From: Kribbella italica
GTDB taxonomy: Bacteria > Actinomycetota > Actinomycetes > Propionibacteriales > Kribbellaceae
DNA length: 64,000 nt
Reading direction: 5' to 3'
Assembly: GCF_014205135.1 (NCBI RefSeq)
Contig: NZ_JACHMY010000001.1
Location: 3,224,001 to 3,288,000 of the forward strand
Of the stretch, positions 17,090 to 25,959 are shown piece after piece (position 1 is the first letter of the stretch; each line of letters opens with the position of its first letter). The notes below the pieces were generated by a model. That model was not told where the DNA came from. It made no database searches and saw only the letters and a list, made by a program, of their open reading frames with translations. Both the position numbers and the translations under genes were made by a program.

Positions 17090-20000
17090 ACTGCTCGACG
17101 CGGAGGCCCGCGAACAGATCCGCAACGACACCGAGACCACGCTGTTCGTCGAAGCCGGTGCCGGCTCGGGCAAGACCCACGCTCTGGTCGACCGGGTGAC
17201 GACCCTGGTTCTCCGTGACGGCGTACCCCTGAGCACGATCGCCGCGGTCACCTTCACCGAGAAGGCCGGGGCCGAGCTCCGCGACCGCCTCCGCGTCGAG
17301 TTCGAGAAGGCTCGCAAGGGCCCCGACCGCGCCCGCGCCGACGAAGCCCTCGACGACCTCGACTCCGCCTCGATCGGCACCCTGCACTCGTTTGCCCAGC
17401 AGATCCTCCTCGCCCACCCGATCGAGGCCGGCCTGCCACCGCTGATCGACGTCCTCGACGAAGTCGGCTCCTCCGTCGCCTTCGAAGAACGCTGGTCCGA
17501 GCTCCAGCAGCAACTCCTCGACGACGACACCATCGCCGAGCCTCTCCTGCTCGCGATGGCCGTCGGGGTCGAACTCAAACACCTCCGCTCCCTGGCCCGC
17601 CTGTTCGGCAACGACTGGGACCTGATCGGCGAACGCGTCCTGGTCGACCCGCCCGAGCTGGTCGCCATGCCCGACCTCACCGGCCTGATCGCCGCCGCGG
17701 CCCAGATCGGCGCCGCCGCCACCGACTGCCGAGCCGACGACGACCGCCTGCTCCCCAAGCTCCACCGGATCCGCGACCTCGGCCTGATGCTCGCCGCCGC
17801 GACCGACGCCGAGACCCAGCTCGCGATCCTGCAGAACCTCCGCACCCTCAAGATCGGCAAGATCGGCCGCAAGGAGAACTGGCCCGACATCACCCGCAAC
17901 CGCGCCGACTGCACCGAAGTCGTCGAGGTCGCCGGCTCCTTGGTCGAGCTGCTCCTAGATTCTTGCCTAAGGCACCTTTCCCACTGGATCGCCGAACGGG
18001 TCCTCGAGTCCGCCGAACACCGCCGCTCCGAAGGCCGCCTGGAGTTCCACGACCTCCTGGTCCTGGCCCGCAACCTCCTCCGCCGCGAACCCCAGGTCCG
18101 CTCAGCCCTCCAAACCCGCTACCAACGCCTACTCCTGGACGAGTTCCAAGACACCGACCCCATCCAGATCGAGCTCGCCGTCCGCATCGCCGCCGGCGCC
18201 TCAGCCACCGCCGAAGACTGGCGCGAGATCGACATCCCCAACGGCTCGCTCTTCGTCGTAGGCGACCCCAAGCAATCCATCTACCGCTTCCGCCGAGCCA
18301 ACATCGCCACCTACCTCACCGCCCAGTCCCTCCTCGGCGAAACCGTCACCCTCACCACCAACTTCCGCACCCTCACCCCCGTCCTCACCTGGATCAACAC
18401 CGTCTTCACCACCCTCATCACCCCCGCCCCAGACGCCCAACCCACCTACCACCCCCTAACCCCGCACCGCCCCTCCCCACCCGAAGCCTCATCCGCAACC
18501 ACGCCCCCACCCCTCGATCCTGCACCTACCTCCCCCGACAGCCCCGCCCCCACGCAAGCACCGACCACCCCCAGCCAGCCCGCCCCCACACCCATTCACC
18601 CCTCTTCTCTTCCTCCGGCCGAAGCGACCTCAACCCCCGCCAACCCCACCGGCCGCATCCCTACGACCCCAACCACAGGCGACCAGCTCTCCCTCTTCAC
18701 CGACCCCGACGAAACCCCCACCCCAGCAGACGATCCAGACGACCACCCCCTGGCCACCGTCACCTCCATCCGCCGCCACCTCACCGTCGTCCCACCCACC
18801 GACGACACCGCAACCCCCTTCACCGCCGCCACGGCAATCCCCGGCTGGTCCCCCAAAGACAACCCACACACATCAACCACGAACAACAACTCACCAGGCG
18901 GCCCCGCCGTCACCATCCTCGGCGCCACCCCGCACGACGACCTCCCCCGCGCCCAAGCCTCCGTCCTCCGCGAACGCGAAGCCGCCGACGTAGCCACCAC
19001 CATCACCCAAGCCCTGCACGAAAAATGGACGGTGTACGACGAGAAGACAACGACCTGGCGCCCAGCCGGCGCCGGCGACATCGCCGTCCTCGTCCCCGCC
19101 CGCACCTCCCTCCCCTTCCTCGAAGACGCCCTCGACCGCGCCGACATCCCGTACCGCGCCGAAGCCAGCTCCCTCGTCTACCAAACCGCCGAAGTCCGCG
19201 ACCTCCTGGCCTGCGCCCGAGCCCTAGGCGACCCCAGCGACCAGCTCGCCTTGGTGACAGCCCTCCGCTCCCCACTCTTCGGCTGCGGCGACGACGACCT
19301 CTTCACCTGGAAGCGCGCCGATGGCTCCTTCACCCTCACCGCCCCCATCGCCGACAACCTGCTCACCCACCCGGTCGGCGAGGCCATGGAGTGGCTCCGC
19401 AAGACTTACTACGCGTCCCGCTGGCTCACCCCCAGCGAGGTCCTCGCAAAGATCGTCGCCGACCGCCGCATCCTCGAAGTCGCCGCCACGGGCCCAAGAG
19501 CCCGCGACATCTGGCGCCGCATTCGTTTCGTCGTCGACCAGGCAAGAGCATGGTCCGAGGTCGAACACGGCGGCCTCCGCTCCTACCTCGCCTGGGCCGC
19601 CCACCAAGGCGAAGAGACCTCTCGCGTCGCCGAAGCAGTCCTCCCCGAGACCGACGCCGACGCCGTCCGCGTGATGACGATCCACGCCGCGAAGGGCCTC
19701 GAGTTCCCGATCGTCATCCTCAGCGGCATGACCGCCTCGCCCAACCGCCAACGAGGCGTCCAGGTCCTCTGGCCCCAAGCCGGCGGCTACGCGGTCAAGC
19801 TCAAGTCCTCAGTCCAAACCGAAGACTTCGACCTGGTCCAACCCGTCGACGAGCAGATGGACGACTACGAACGCCGCCGTCTCCTGTACGTCGCCGCCAC
19901 CCGAGCCCGCGACCACCTCGTCGTCTCCCTCCACCGATCCAACACCCGCCGCCACTCCAGCAACGCCGAGCTCCTCACCTCAGCCAACGCCCTGGAGGTC

Positions 20001-20747
20001 CCCAACCTCCACCACCTCACCCCAGCCGAGCCAGCGGTCTCCTCCGCCACCGCCGACTCCCCCACCTCAGCCAACAGCACCTCCTCCCCCACAACCACCA
20101 AGGCATCCCCACCCCTCAACCGAGCCGAGTGGGAATCCCGCATCGCCGAATCCCGCGCCACTAGCCGCCGCCGTTCCAGCCGAAGCCCTTCCGGCCTCGA
20201 AGGCACCGGCCCCGACGTAGCCCTGCACGAAGCAGACCCAGGTACGGCGAAAGCCGCGCGCGACATCGACCTCCCACCCTGGTCCAAAGGCCGCTACGGC
20301 ACCGCCATCGGCCGAGCCGTCCACGGTGTCCTGCAGGTCATCGACCTCACCACCGCGGCCGGCCTGGACGCAGCCGTCCAATCCCAATGCCTGGCCGAAG
20401 GCGTCGTCGAGTACGCCGACGTCGTCAAAGCCCTCGTCCACTCAGCCCTCGCTTCAGAGATCGTCCAACGAGCCGCCACCCGCGACCACTGGCGCGAGTC
20501 CTTCGTCGGCATCCCCCAGCCGGATGGCACCGTCCTCGAAGGCTTCATCGACCTCCTGTACCGCGAGGACGACGGCACCCTGATGATCGTCGACTACAAA
20601 ACCGACGCCATCCCCGCCGCGGCCCTGGACGCTCGAATTGCCCACTACACCCCACAACTCCGCGCCTACACCACCATGCTCCCCACGAAGGCGAAAGCCA
20701 CCCTCCTCTTCCTCTCCCCCACCAAAGCCCACCCCCACCAGCTCTAA
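17082..20747 (+). CDS. AddA/RecB-like UvrD-family helicase-nuclease
   Basis: A 1221-residue SF1A helicase-nuclease. Walker A EAGAGSGKT is at about residues 24-32, VTFTEKAGAELRDRLR is motif Ia, LLLDEFQDTDP (about 350-360) is motif II, VVGDPKQSIYRFR (about 392-404) is motif III, and VMTIHAAKGLEFP (about 865) is motif V. The C-terminal RecB-type nuclease has GTAIGRAVH and MIVDYKTDAIP (about 1165-1175). Between motif III and later motifs sits a Pro/Thr/Ser-rich insert of about 150 residues (about 450-610) with no fold signal. It overlaps and follows its AddB-like partner. Role: end resection in recombinational repair, inferred from family. Confidence 0.85.
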   Translation: MAELLDAEAREQIRNDTETTLFVEAGAGSGKTHALVDRVTTLVLRDGVPLSTIAAVTFTEKAGAELRDRLRVEFEKARKGPDRARADEALDDLDSASIGTLHSFAQQILLAHPIEAGLPPLIDVLDEVGSSVAFEERWSELQQQLLDDDTIAEPLLLAMAVGVELKHLRSLARLFGNDWDLIGERVLVDPPELVAMPDLTGLIAAAAQIGAAATDCRADDDRLLPKLHRIRDLGLMLAAATDAETQLAILQNLRTLKIGKIGRKENWPDITRNRADCTEVVEVAGSLVELLLDSCLRHLSHWIAERVLESAEHRRSEGRLEFHDLLVLARNLLRREPQVRSALQTRYQRLLLDEFQDTDPIQIELAVRIAAGASATAEDWREIDIPNGSLFVVGDPKQSIYRFRRANIATYLTAQSLLGETVTLTTNFRTLTPVLTWINTVFTTLITPAPDAQPTYHPLTPHRPSPPEASSATTPPPLDPAPTSPDSPAPTQAPTTPSQPAPTPIHPSSLPPAEATSTPANPTGRIPTTPTTGDQLSLFTDPDETPTPADDPDDHPLATVTSIRRHLTVVPPTDDTATPFTAATAIPGWSPKDNPHTSTTNNNSPGGPAVTILGATPHDDLPRAQASVLREREAADVATTITQALHEKWTVYDEKTTTWRPAGAGDIAVLVPARTSLPFLEDALDRADIPYRAEASSLVYQTAEVRDLLACARALGDPSDQLALVTALRSPLFGCGDDDLFTWKRADGSFTLTAPIADNLLTHPVGEAMEWLRKTYYASRWLTPSEVLAKIVADRRILEVAATGPRARDIWRRIRFVVDQARAWSEVEHGGLRSYLAWAAHQGEETSRVAEAVLPETDADAVRVMTIHAAKGLEFPIVILSGMTASPNRQRGVQVLWPQAGGYAVKLKSSVQTEDFDLVQPVDEQMDDYERRRLLYVAATRARDHLVVSLHRSNTRRHSSNAELLTSANALEVPNLHHLTPAEPAVSSATADSPTSANSTSSPTTTKASPPLNRAEWESRIAESRATSRRRSSRSPSGLEGTGPDVALHEADPGTAKAARDIDLPPWSKGRYGTAIGRAVHGVLQVIDLTTAAGLDAAVQSQCLAEGVVEYADVVKALVHSALASEIVQRAATRDHWRESFVGIPQPDGTVLEGFIDLLYREDDGTLMIVDYKTDAIPAAALDARIAHYTPQLRAYTTMLPTKAKATLLFLSPTKAHPHQL

Positions 20748-20915
20748 CCAGTTGCCCTAAGCAACCGAATGCTCCGCCCGTCACCTGCGCCGCCGCCCCG
20801 CCCCGCATCAAGCCCGAGGCTGCGAGTCAACTCCGCCACCCCGACCGCCTACCTCTCCGGCGGCCCGGCGGCAAATTCAGTTGCCTGACCTCCCCCGCCG
20901 CCCGACGATCAATAC

Positions 20916-21020
20916 ATGACCACGACCAAAGCCCACCTCCTGCTGTCCTCCACCGATCGTTCGGTGGCGGCCCAGCAGCAGATCGGCCGACCGTTGGGAT
21001 CGATCACCACTCGCACGTGA
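20916..21020 (+). CDS. Possible 34-codon leader or gene remnant before the LysE gene
   Basis: A short frame from ATG 20916 (MTTTKAHLLLSSTDRS...) stops at TGA 21018-21020, overlapping the GTG start of the LysE-like gene as GTGA. The arrangement could be a translationally coupling leader peptide or the remnant of a lost gene. Composition is ordinary and there is no family match. The preceding 170 bases show nothing definite. Confidence 0.3.
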   Translation: MTTTKAHLLLSSTDRSVAAQQQIGRPLGSITTRT

Positions 21021-21636
21021 TCACCGCGCTCGTCGCGGGCCTGATCGCCGGCTACGGCATCGCCATCCCCGTAGGTGCCATCGGCACCTACCTCGTAGCC
21101 CTCACCGCCCGCACGACCCTCAAGGTCGGCGCCGCAGCCGCCCTCGGCGTAGCCACCGCCGACGGCCTCTACGCCCTCATCGCCACCCTCGGCGGCTCAG
21201 CCATAGCTCCCGCCCTGGCCCCCATCACCACGCCCCTCAAGTGGATCTCGGTAGCTGTCCTCCTGGCCCTAGCCGCCCGAGGCGCGACCCTAGCCATCAC
21301 CCACCATCGCCGACTCCAATCCACCCAACCAATCCCGCCCCCACCCACTCCCGCCAGCGCCTACTTCACCCTCCTAGGCATGACCCTCCTCAACCCCACC
21401 ACCATTCTCTACTTCACAGCCCTCGTCCTAGGCACCCACGACACCACAACCCCCACACACAACAAACCATCTTCATCACCGCGGCCTTCATCGCATCGTC
21501 CTCCTGGCAACTCCTCCTCTCCACCAGCGGCGCCCTCCTGGGCCGCCTCCTCACCACCCCCAAAGCTCGCCTCCTGACGGCCCTCACCTCCAGCGCAGTG
21601 ATCACCGCCCTGGCCCTACGAATCCTCATCACCTGA
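21017..21636 (+). pseudogene. Frameshifted LysE-family exporter
   Basis: Starting at GTG 21017 the frame encodes a LysE-type transporter: GLIAGYGIAIPVGAIGTYLVALTAR, several hydrophobic helices and the conserved LLGMTLLNPTTILYF motif. Around 21450-21470, in a CACACACAACAAACC run, the correct frame jumps by one base. The last two helices (QQTIFITAAFIASSSWQLLL and LTALTSSAVITALALRILIT) continue in the -1 frame to a stop at 21636. A one-base loss inactivates the gene unless it is a sequencing error in the repeat. Family members export amino acids or similar small molecules. Confidence 0.75.
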
Positions 21637-21643
21637 CCACCAA

Positions 21644-21671
21644 GCCGGTACGGCGCCGCTGCCGTACCGGC
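21644..21671 (+). terminator. Hairpin terminator after the LysE-like gene
   Basis: Perfect 11-bp stem GCCGGTACGGC / GCCGTACCGGC with a 6-base loop, placed 8 bases after the LysE stop and before the next gene on the same strand. No U-tract. Confidence 0.7.
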
Positions 21672-21721
21672 CCAACCGACGCAGCCATAATTCGATTGCC
21701 CGCTCTTGTTAGCGTGCCTGA

Positions 21722-23176
21722 ATGGCCCCTCAACGTCCGCTCCTCCCGCGCTCGACCCCAGCCGGCATGGGCATGTCGCCCCAAGCGATCACCACCCTGC
21801 TGGACAAGCTCGAAGAGCAAGGCGTCGAAGGCCACTCGCTCATGGTGGTACGCCGAGGTCACGTCATCGCCGAAGGCTGGTGGGCGCCGTACACAGCCGA
21901 CCGCCCGCATCTCCTCTACTCGCTGACCAAGTCGTTCACCTCGATCGCAGTCGGCCTCGCGATCGCCGACGGACTGCTCTCCCTGGACGACCGAGTGGTT
22001 GACGTACTCCCCGACCACGTCCCGACCGCCATCCCAGAACAGGGCCGCCGCCTCACCGTCCACCACCTGCTCACCATGACGGTCGGGCACCCCACGGACA
22101 GCCTCACCGAAGCCTGGGAACTCGAACCGAACGACCTGACCAAGGGCTTCCTCCGCGTACCCTTCTCCACCACCGAGGGCACCAAGCACGTCTACGACAA
22201 CGCGACGACGTACGTCCTGGCCCGCATGGTCGAACGAGTCACCAGCCAAGGCCTCCCCGAGTTCCTTGATGAGCGCCTCTTCAATCCGATTGGCATCGAC
22301 CACGCCGAGTGGGACCGAGTAGCCAGCGGCGCCGCCTTCGGCTTCCACGGCCTGCATCTCACCACCGAGGCCATCGCCGCCTTCGGCGAACTCCTCCTCC
22401 GCAAAGGCCGCTGGGGCGACCGCCAACTGATCCCGGGCGAATGGGTCGAGCGAGCAACCAGCCGCCACATCGAAACCCTCCCCCTCCCGAACTGGAAACC
22501 GAACCCAGACTTTCAGAACGGCTACGGCTACCAGTTCTGGATCAGCCGCCACGGCTACCACGGCCACGGCTCCTTCGGCCAGTCCTGCCTGGTCGTCCCC
22601 TCCCACGACCTGGTGATCGCCTTCACCGGCGCAGTAGACCCCACAGACGCCCTACCCGCCCTCTTCTGGGACCACCTCCTCCCCCACCTGGACGCCGCGG
22701 CCGACGCCCCAACCGCAGCCCACCAACACACCCTCACCAACCAGCTTCAACACCTGTCCCTCAAACCAGTCCCAGGCACAGCCACCCCAACCCACCAGCC
22801 CCAACCCAGCCCCACCAAGGCCACCATCGACGCCTCCCCCGAGGACTCAGCCCTCCCCCACGAAACCCCAGTGCTCCTAGCCCCCACCGACAGCGGATGG
22901 CTCCTGCACCTAGGCCCCACCCTGACCCTCAAGGTCGGTCACAACGAATGGCAAGAGTCCTCACCTCTAGGCCGCCCCGTCGTGGCCGCCGGCGCCTGGC
23001 AAGCCAACACCTTCACCGCCGACCTCTACGTCATCACCACACCCCACCGAGTCCGCCTGACCATCGACGCCACCACAGGCACAGCTACAGCACGATGGAA
23101 CGTCGTCCCCCTGACAACCCCCAACCTGCCCCTGCACCTCCAAGCACCCCTGATGACCCGCCCCGACGTCGCCTAA
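21722..23176 (+). CDS. Serine hydrolase, class C beta-lactamase-like
   Basis: A 484-residue protein with the penicillin-binding/EstB-type serine hydrolase core. S67-L-T-K70 within LLYSLTKSFTSIAVGL is the SxxK nucleophile motif, and YDN in KHVYDNATTY (about residue 156) is the YxN motif. The HGSFGQSCLVVPSHDLVIAF strand is the likely KTG-box equivalent region. Residues 340-484 form an additional C-terminal domain after a Pro/Thr-rich linker. No signal peptide is evident, so action is probably cytoplasmic. Members cleave esters, peptides or lactams; substrate unknown. Its end overlaps the convergent immunity-like gene by four bases. Confidence 0.8.
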   Translation: MAPQRPLLPRSTPAGMGMSPQAITTLLDKLEEQGVEGHSLMVVRRGHVIAEGWWAPYTADRPHLLYSLTKSFTSIAVGLAIADGLLSLDDRVVDVLPDHVPTAIPEQGRRLTVHHLLTMTVGHPTDSLTEAWELEPNDLTKGFLRVPFSTTEGTKHVYDNATTYVLARMVERVTSQGLPEFLDERLFNPIGIDHAEWDRVASGAAFGFHGLHLTTEAIAAFGELLLRKGRWGDRQLIPGEWVERATSRHIETLPLPNWKPNPDFQNGYGYQFWISRHGYHGHGSFGQSCLVVPSHDLVIAFTGAVDPTDALPALFWDHLLPHLDAAADAPTAAHQHTLTNQLQHLSLKPVPGTATPTHQPQPSPTKATIDASPEDSALPHETPVLLAPTDSGWLLHLGPTLTLKVGHNEWQESSPLGRPVVAAGAWQANTFTADLYVITTPHRVRLTIDATTGTATARWNVVPLTTPNLPLHLQAPLMTRPDVA

Positions 23177-23583
23177 TCCTCAGCCGGCCGACAACCACTC
23201 TGAGACCGCCACCACTCAACCTCCCGCTCCACCACTTCAAGCCGGTCAACCAGAGCGAGAACATGGTCGACAAAGCTCTGCGGCAGACGAACGTCATGCT
23301 CCGCCAGGTAGTGAGCAAGACCGTCCGGCCAGTACCACTGACCATCGGTACGCTCCAGGGCCCCGTTCGGCTGGTCGCAGAAACGGCAGCGCGAGATCCC
23401 TCCGAAGGCCCGGAGCACAAAGCCATCCTCCAGGTACTCCCGCACCGTCTCCCGCTCGTCGCGGTCCCAGCTCGGGTCGACGAACTCGTGAGGATTCGGC
23501 CAGTCCTGCGCACTCGGACCACCCCAGTAGCCGATGAGTTTCAGCTTGGCGGAGGCGACCAAGGCCGGCGTCCTTTCTCGCAT
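23173..23583 (-). CDS. IGYW/CxxC-family protein, putative immunity (copy 1, start region eroded)
   Basis: A 136-residue protein sharing with the genes at 24935-25291 and 25417-25856 the block IGYW...WP..H.FVD..WD.DER, then SRCRFCDQPNGALE, then WPDGLAHYLAEHDVRLP. The two cysteines of CRFC may bind metal. In the intact copy the protein starts at MKLIRIGYW; here the same place reads LKLIGYW without an ATG, and the frame instead runs back into the end of the upstream gene. This suggests a deletion joined two genes. It belongs to a row of small genes behind an RHS toxin, hence the immunity proposal. Confidence 0.5.
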   Translation of the reverse strand: MRERTPALVASAKLKLIGYWGGPSAQDWPNPHEFVDPSWDRDERETVREYLEDGFVLRAFGGISRCRFCDQPNGALERTDGQWYWPDGLAHYLAEHDVRLPQSFVDHVLALVDRLEVVEREVEWWRSQSGCRPAED

Positions 23584-24203
23584 CTACAGCTGTCGAACCA
23601 CGGCCGCCCCAGGTGCTCCTCGTACGGCGGACGCATATCCAGCTCAGGAGGCGGTGGCCAGGTCTCGTACGGCTTGACGGTCAGATAGTTCCCACCACAC
23701 ACCGGACACTCGAACAGCCCTGCAACTTCGAGGAGCCATTCCAGCGCACCGGTCGGCGACGGTGCACCAGGAGTGTCCAACGAAACAGTCAACGTACGGC
23801 CATCACCAGTGGAAGCCCCCAGCCAATGCCAGGTCCGCCGACTCGGACGCAGCCACTCCAGCCATTCCGACAACCGCCACGGCTCGGCATCGGCAAGGTC
23901 CCACCGCTCCTCAGGCGAGAGATCCGCCCGCTCCTCCAACGACTTCTCCGCCGTCTCCTCCACCCCACACGCCTCGACAAACCACCGCGGCAACTCCACA
24001 GTCCACCGCTCCAGACTCGGCCAGTCCTCCTCACCAAAGCGCAAGACAACACTCAGCACCTCACGACACCGCTCCAACGCGGACGCACTGTCAACAACCC
24101 CCACCGCGAGCTGCACCCCAATCCCCTGAGGGGCCTCATCCCCCACCAGCTGCGAGATCTCCTCACTCAGCAGCCGCCGCAGCTCCTCTTCCCGACTCAA
24201 CAT
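23541..24203 (-). CDS. Immunity-like protein ending in a truncated CPVC zinc-ribbon module
   Basis: A 220-residue protein starting at ATG 24203. Residues 1-150 are an acidic, Trp-rich domain (WPSLERWTVELPRWF, WRLSEWLEWLRPSRRTWHWLG). From about residue 163 it reads FECPVCGGNYLTVKPYETWPPPP, nearly identical to the start of the 88-residue gene at 25960-26226, and shares LRPPYE.HLGRP with it. The second Cys pair of that module is replaced by CRCEKGRRPW and an early stop. This looks like a fusion or deletion product in an immunity array. No enzyme motif. Confidence 0.5.
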   Translation of the reverse strand: MLSREEELRRLLSEEISQLVGDEAPQGIGVQLAVGVVDSASALERCREVLSVVLRFGEEDWPSLERWTVELPRWFVEACGVEETAEKSLEERADLSPEERWDLADAEPWRLSEWLEWLRPSRRTWHWLGASTGDGRTLTVSLDTPGAPSPTGALEWLLEVAGLFECPVCGGNYLTVKPYETWPPPPELDMRPPYEEHLGRPWFDSCRCEKGRRPWSPPPS

Positions 24204-24387
24204 CGCGCCCGCCCAACACCCACCTCGAGCTGATCAACAGCAGCACCACCGACCGACGAGCGGAACCCACCGTCGCCCCAGCACGCGAGCACCAACCTGA
24301 ACGCCTCCGTAGCTCTCGGCGGTGCGCTCGGCGCACCGCACCAACCCGCACTCACCAACTCCGTCGAACACCCACCCTCCACACCGC

Positions 24388-24816
24388 TCACCGATCGACC
24401 ACCTCCACCCGTACGCCGTACAGCGTCAAAAACTCCGCCGCCAACTCCGGCCCCGCCTTCCGAGGAATCCCCGCCTTCCACCAAGACTGCGGATACGTGC
24501 CGCCCTTAGGTACCAGCAACGCCCGATACCTCACGTCAACAGCCGAGATCTCCGCCCACACCCAGTCCAACTCCCGAAACCGCAACAGCTCCGGATCCCG
24601 CCGCAACTTCTCGATCAGCCCACGGACCGACAGATCGAAATGAAACTCCTCGATGTCGTCCAGATACCCGTCCTCGCACTCCCGAACAAACTCCCTCCAG
24701 CCCCCGACCAAAGTCGTCGGCGAGCACCTCCGCCGCCCACCCGCAGCCACGACCGCGCTGTCGAAAGCCCGAAGAAACTCAGCGTCCCCACCAAAGGTGA
24801 TCTCAGGATGTGCCAC
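24388..24816 (-). CDS. Putative immunity protein of the RHS-linked array
   Basis: A 142-residue acidic protein. GTG 24816 is chosen because AGGAGA precedes it at good distance and the longer frame upstream is not protein-like. The pattern WREFVRECEDGYLDDIEEFHFDLSVRGLIEKL recalls small actinobacterial proteins found near polymorphic toxins, but I cannot name the family. It lies between two other immunity-like genes on the same strand; the 184 bases after it hold nothing recognisable. Confidence 0.5.
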   Translation of the reverse strand: MAHPEITFGGDAEFLRAFDSAVVAAGGRRRCSPTTLVGGWREFVRECEDGYLDDIEEFHFDLSVRGLIEKLRRDPELLRFRELDWVWAEISAVDVRYRALLVPKGGTYPQSWWKAGIPRKAGPELAAEFLTLYGVRVEVVDR

Positions 24817-24934
24817 CGCCGATTCTCCTGTCTCCGATGAGCCCCAGCGAAAGGTTATGGCGACCGCAGGCGACAACGAGGGCGCTTTGACGCGACCTGT
24901 GGACAACCGAGACAGACCCAAAGCCCCACAGCAG

Positions 24935-25291
24935 TCACCGTCGAAGACCCCGCCACCAGGAGTCGTCGATCTCGACGTCGTCCATCAGGTCGGTCCGTGT
25001 CTTGATGTGACCCATGAACTCGCCCGGCAGCCTCACGTTGTGCTCGGAGACGTAGTGCGCCAACCCCTCAGGCCAGACGTACACGAGGTCACTGAGCTCC
25101 ACCGAGCCGTTGAATTTGCCACACATCCGACACCTCGACAGCCCCAAGTAGGCATGAACGAGGACTCCCCGCCGCAGATAGTGAACGGCGTCCAGCCGTT
25201 CGTCCTCATCCCAATCCGCATCCACGAACCCGTGAACGTCCGGCCACGTCTCGTCCCCGTCGGACCAGTAACCGATACGAATGAGCTTCAT
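24935..25291 (-). CDS. IGYW/CxxC-family protein, putative immunity (intact copy)
   Basis: A 118-residue protein starting at ATG 25291 behind AGGAGCGG. It shows the complete family pattern: MKLIRIGYWSDGDETWPD, FVDADWDEDERLDAVHYL, GLSRCRMCGKFNGSVEL, YVWPEGLAHYVSEHNVRLP and a DDSWWRGLRR tail. CRMC is a likely metal-binding pair. Two relatives flank it (23173-23583 and the broken 25417-25856). The family is unnamed to me; immunity is inferred from tandem paralogy behind an RHS toxin gene. Confidence 0.55.
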   Translation of the reverse strand: MKLIRIGYWSDGDETWPDVHGFVDADWDEDERLDAVHYLRRGVLVHAYLGLSRCRMCGKFNGSVELSDLVYVWPEGLAHYVSEHNVRLPGEFMGHIKTRTDLMDDVEIDDSWWRGLRR

Positions 25292-25416
25292 CCACCGCTC
25301 CTAGGATGGAACATGATCCAGACACCGCCCGGATCATCGATGATCCTGCCTCTGCCACTGATCTTGAACTTTTCTGTCGGAGCATTCACGGGAACATCCA
25401 GCTGATCCCTCCGAAG

Positions 25417-25856
25417 TCACCGTCGAAAGCCTCGCCACCAGGAATCGTCGATCTCATGGTCGTCCAGCTGTTCCCGCTGCGTCCTGACATGCTCGACGAA
25501 GACCTCAGGCAACCGAACCTTATGCTCGATCAGGTAGTGACTCAGCCCCTTCAGGCCACACGTAGCGCCGCCCTCGAGCGAACCGGGCGCGTCGAGGGAC
25601 TCCGGCTCGGCGGCCGCGATCGCGCCTTGCATCTCCTGCACCCGGCGCGGCAGTCAGTCAACTCAAGCGATCCGTTCCGCTGACCACAGATCCGACAGGC
25701 TGTCGGCCCCAAGTACGCCCAGGCGACCACCCCGTGGCGCAGATAGACCGCTGTGACATCGCGCTCGCACTTGTCCCAGCACGGGTCCGCGACAGACAGC
25801 GGATCCGGCCACGATCGGTTGCCATGGCCCCAATAACCAATCTGGATCAGCCTCAT
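25417..25856 (-). pseudogene. Broken copy of the IGYW/CxxC family
   Basis: From ATG 25856 the frame reads MRLIQIGYWGHGNRSWPD, WDKCERDVTAVYLRHG, CRICGQRNGSLELTD like the intact copy, then departs into unrelated Arg/Pro-rich sequence. The family resumes in another frame at GLSHYLIEHKVRLPEVF and ends DDSWWRGFRR at 25417. The intact copy needs only 7 residues between LELTD and GLxHY; here about 90 bases intervene, so an insertion of roughly 70 bases plus a frame change has destroyed it. Confidence 0.65.
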
Positions 25857-25959
25857 CAACCACTCTCTGAATGGAAGAGAGGACCAGAACCCAATCCTCA
25901 CGATCATGTCCCACGGCAAGGCCAGAAACCGACCTCGCCGTCTGAATGGCGATTCTTGG

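Noticed and set aside
16301..18073. A 590-codon minus-strand frame opposite the AddB/AddA junction
   Set aside because: Ser/Arg/Ala-rich with no motifs; the plus-strand genes there have full families and overlapping coupled starts.
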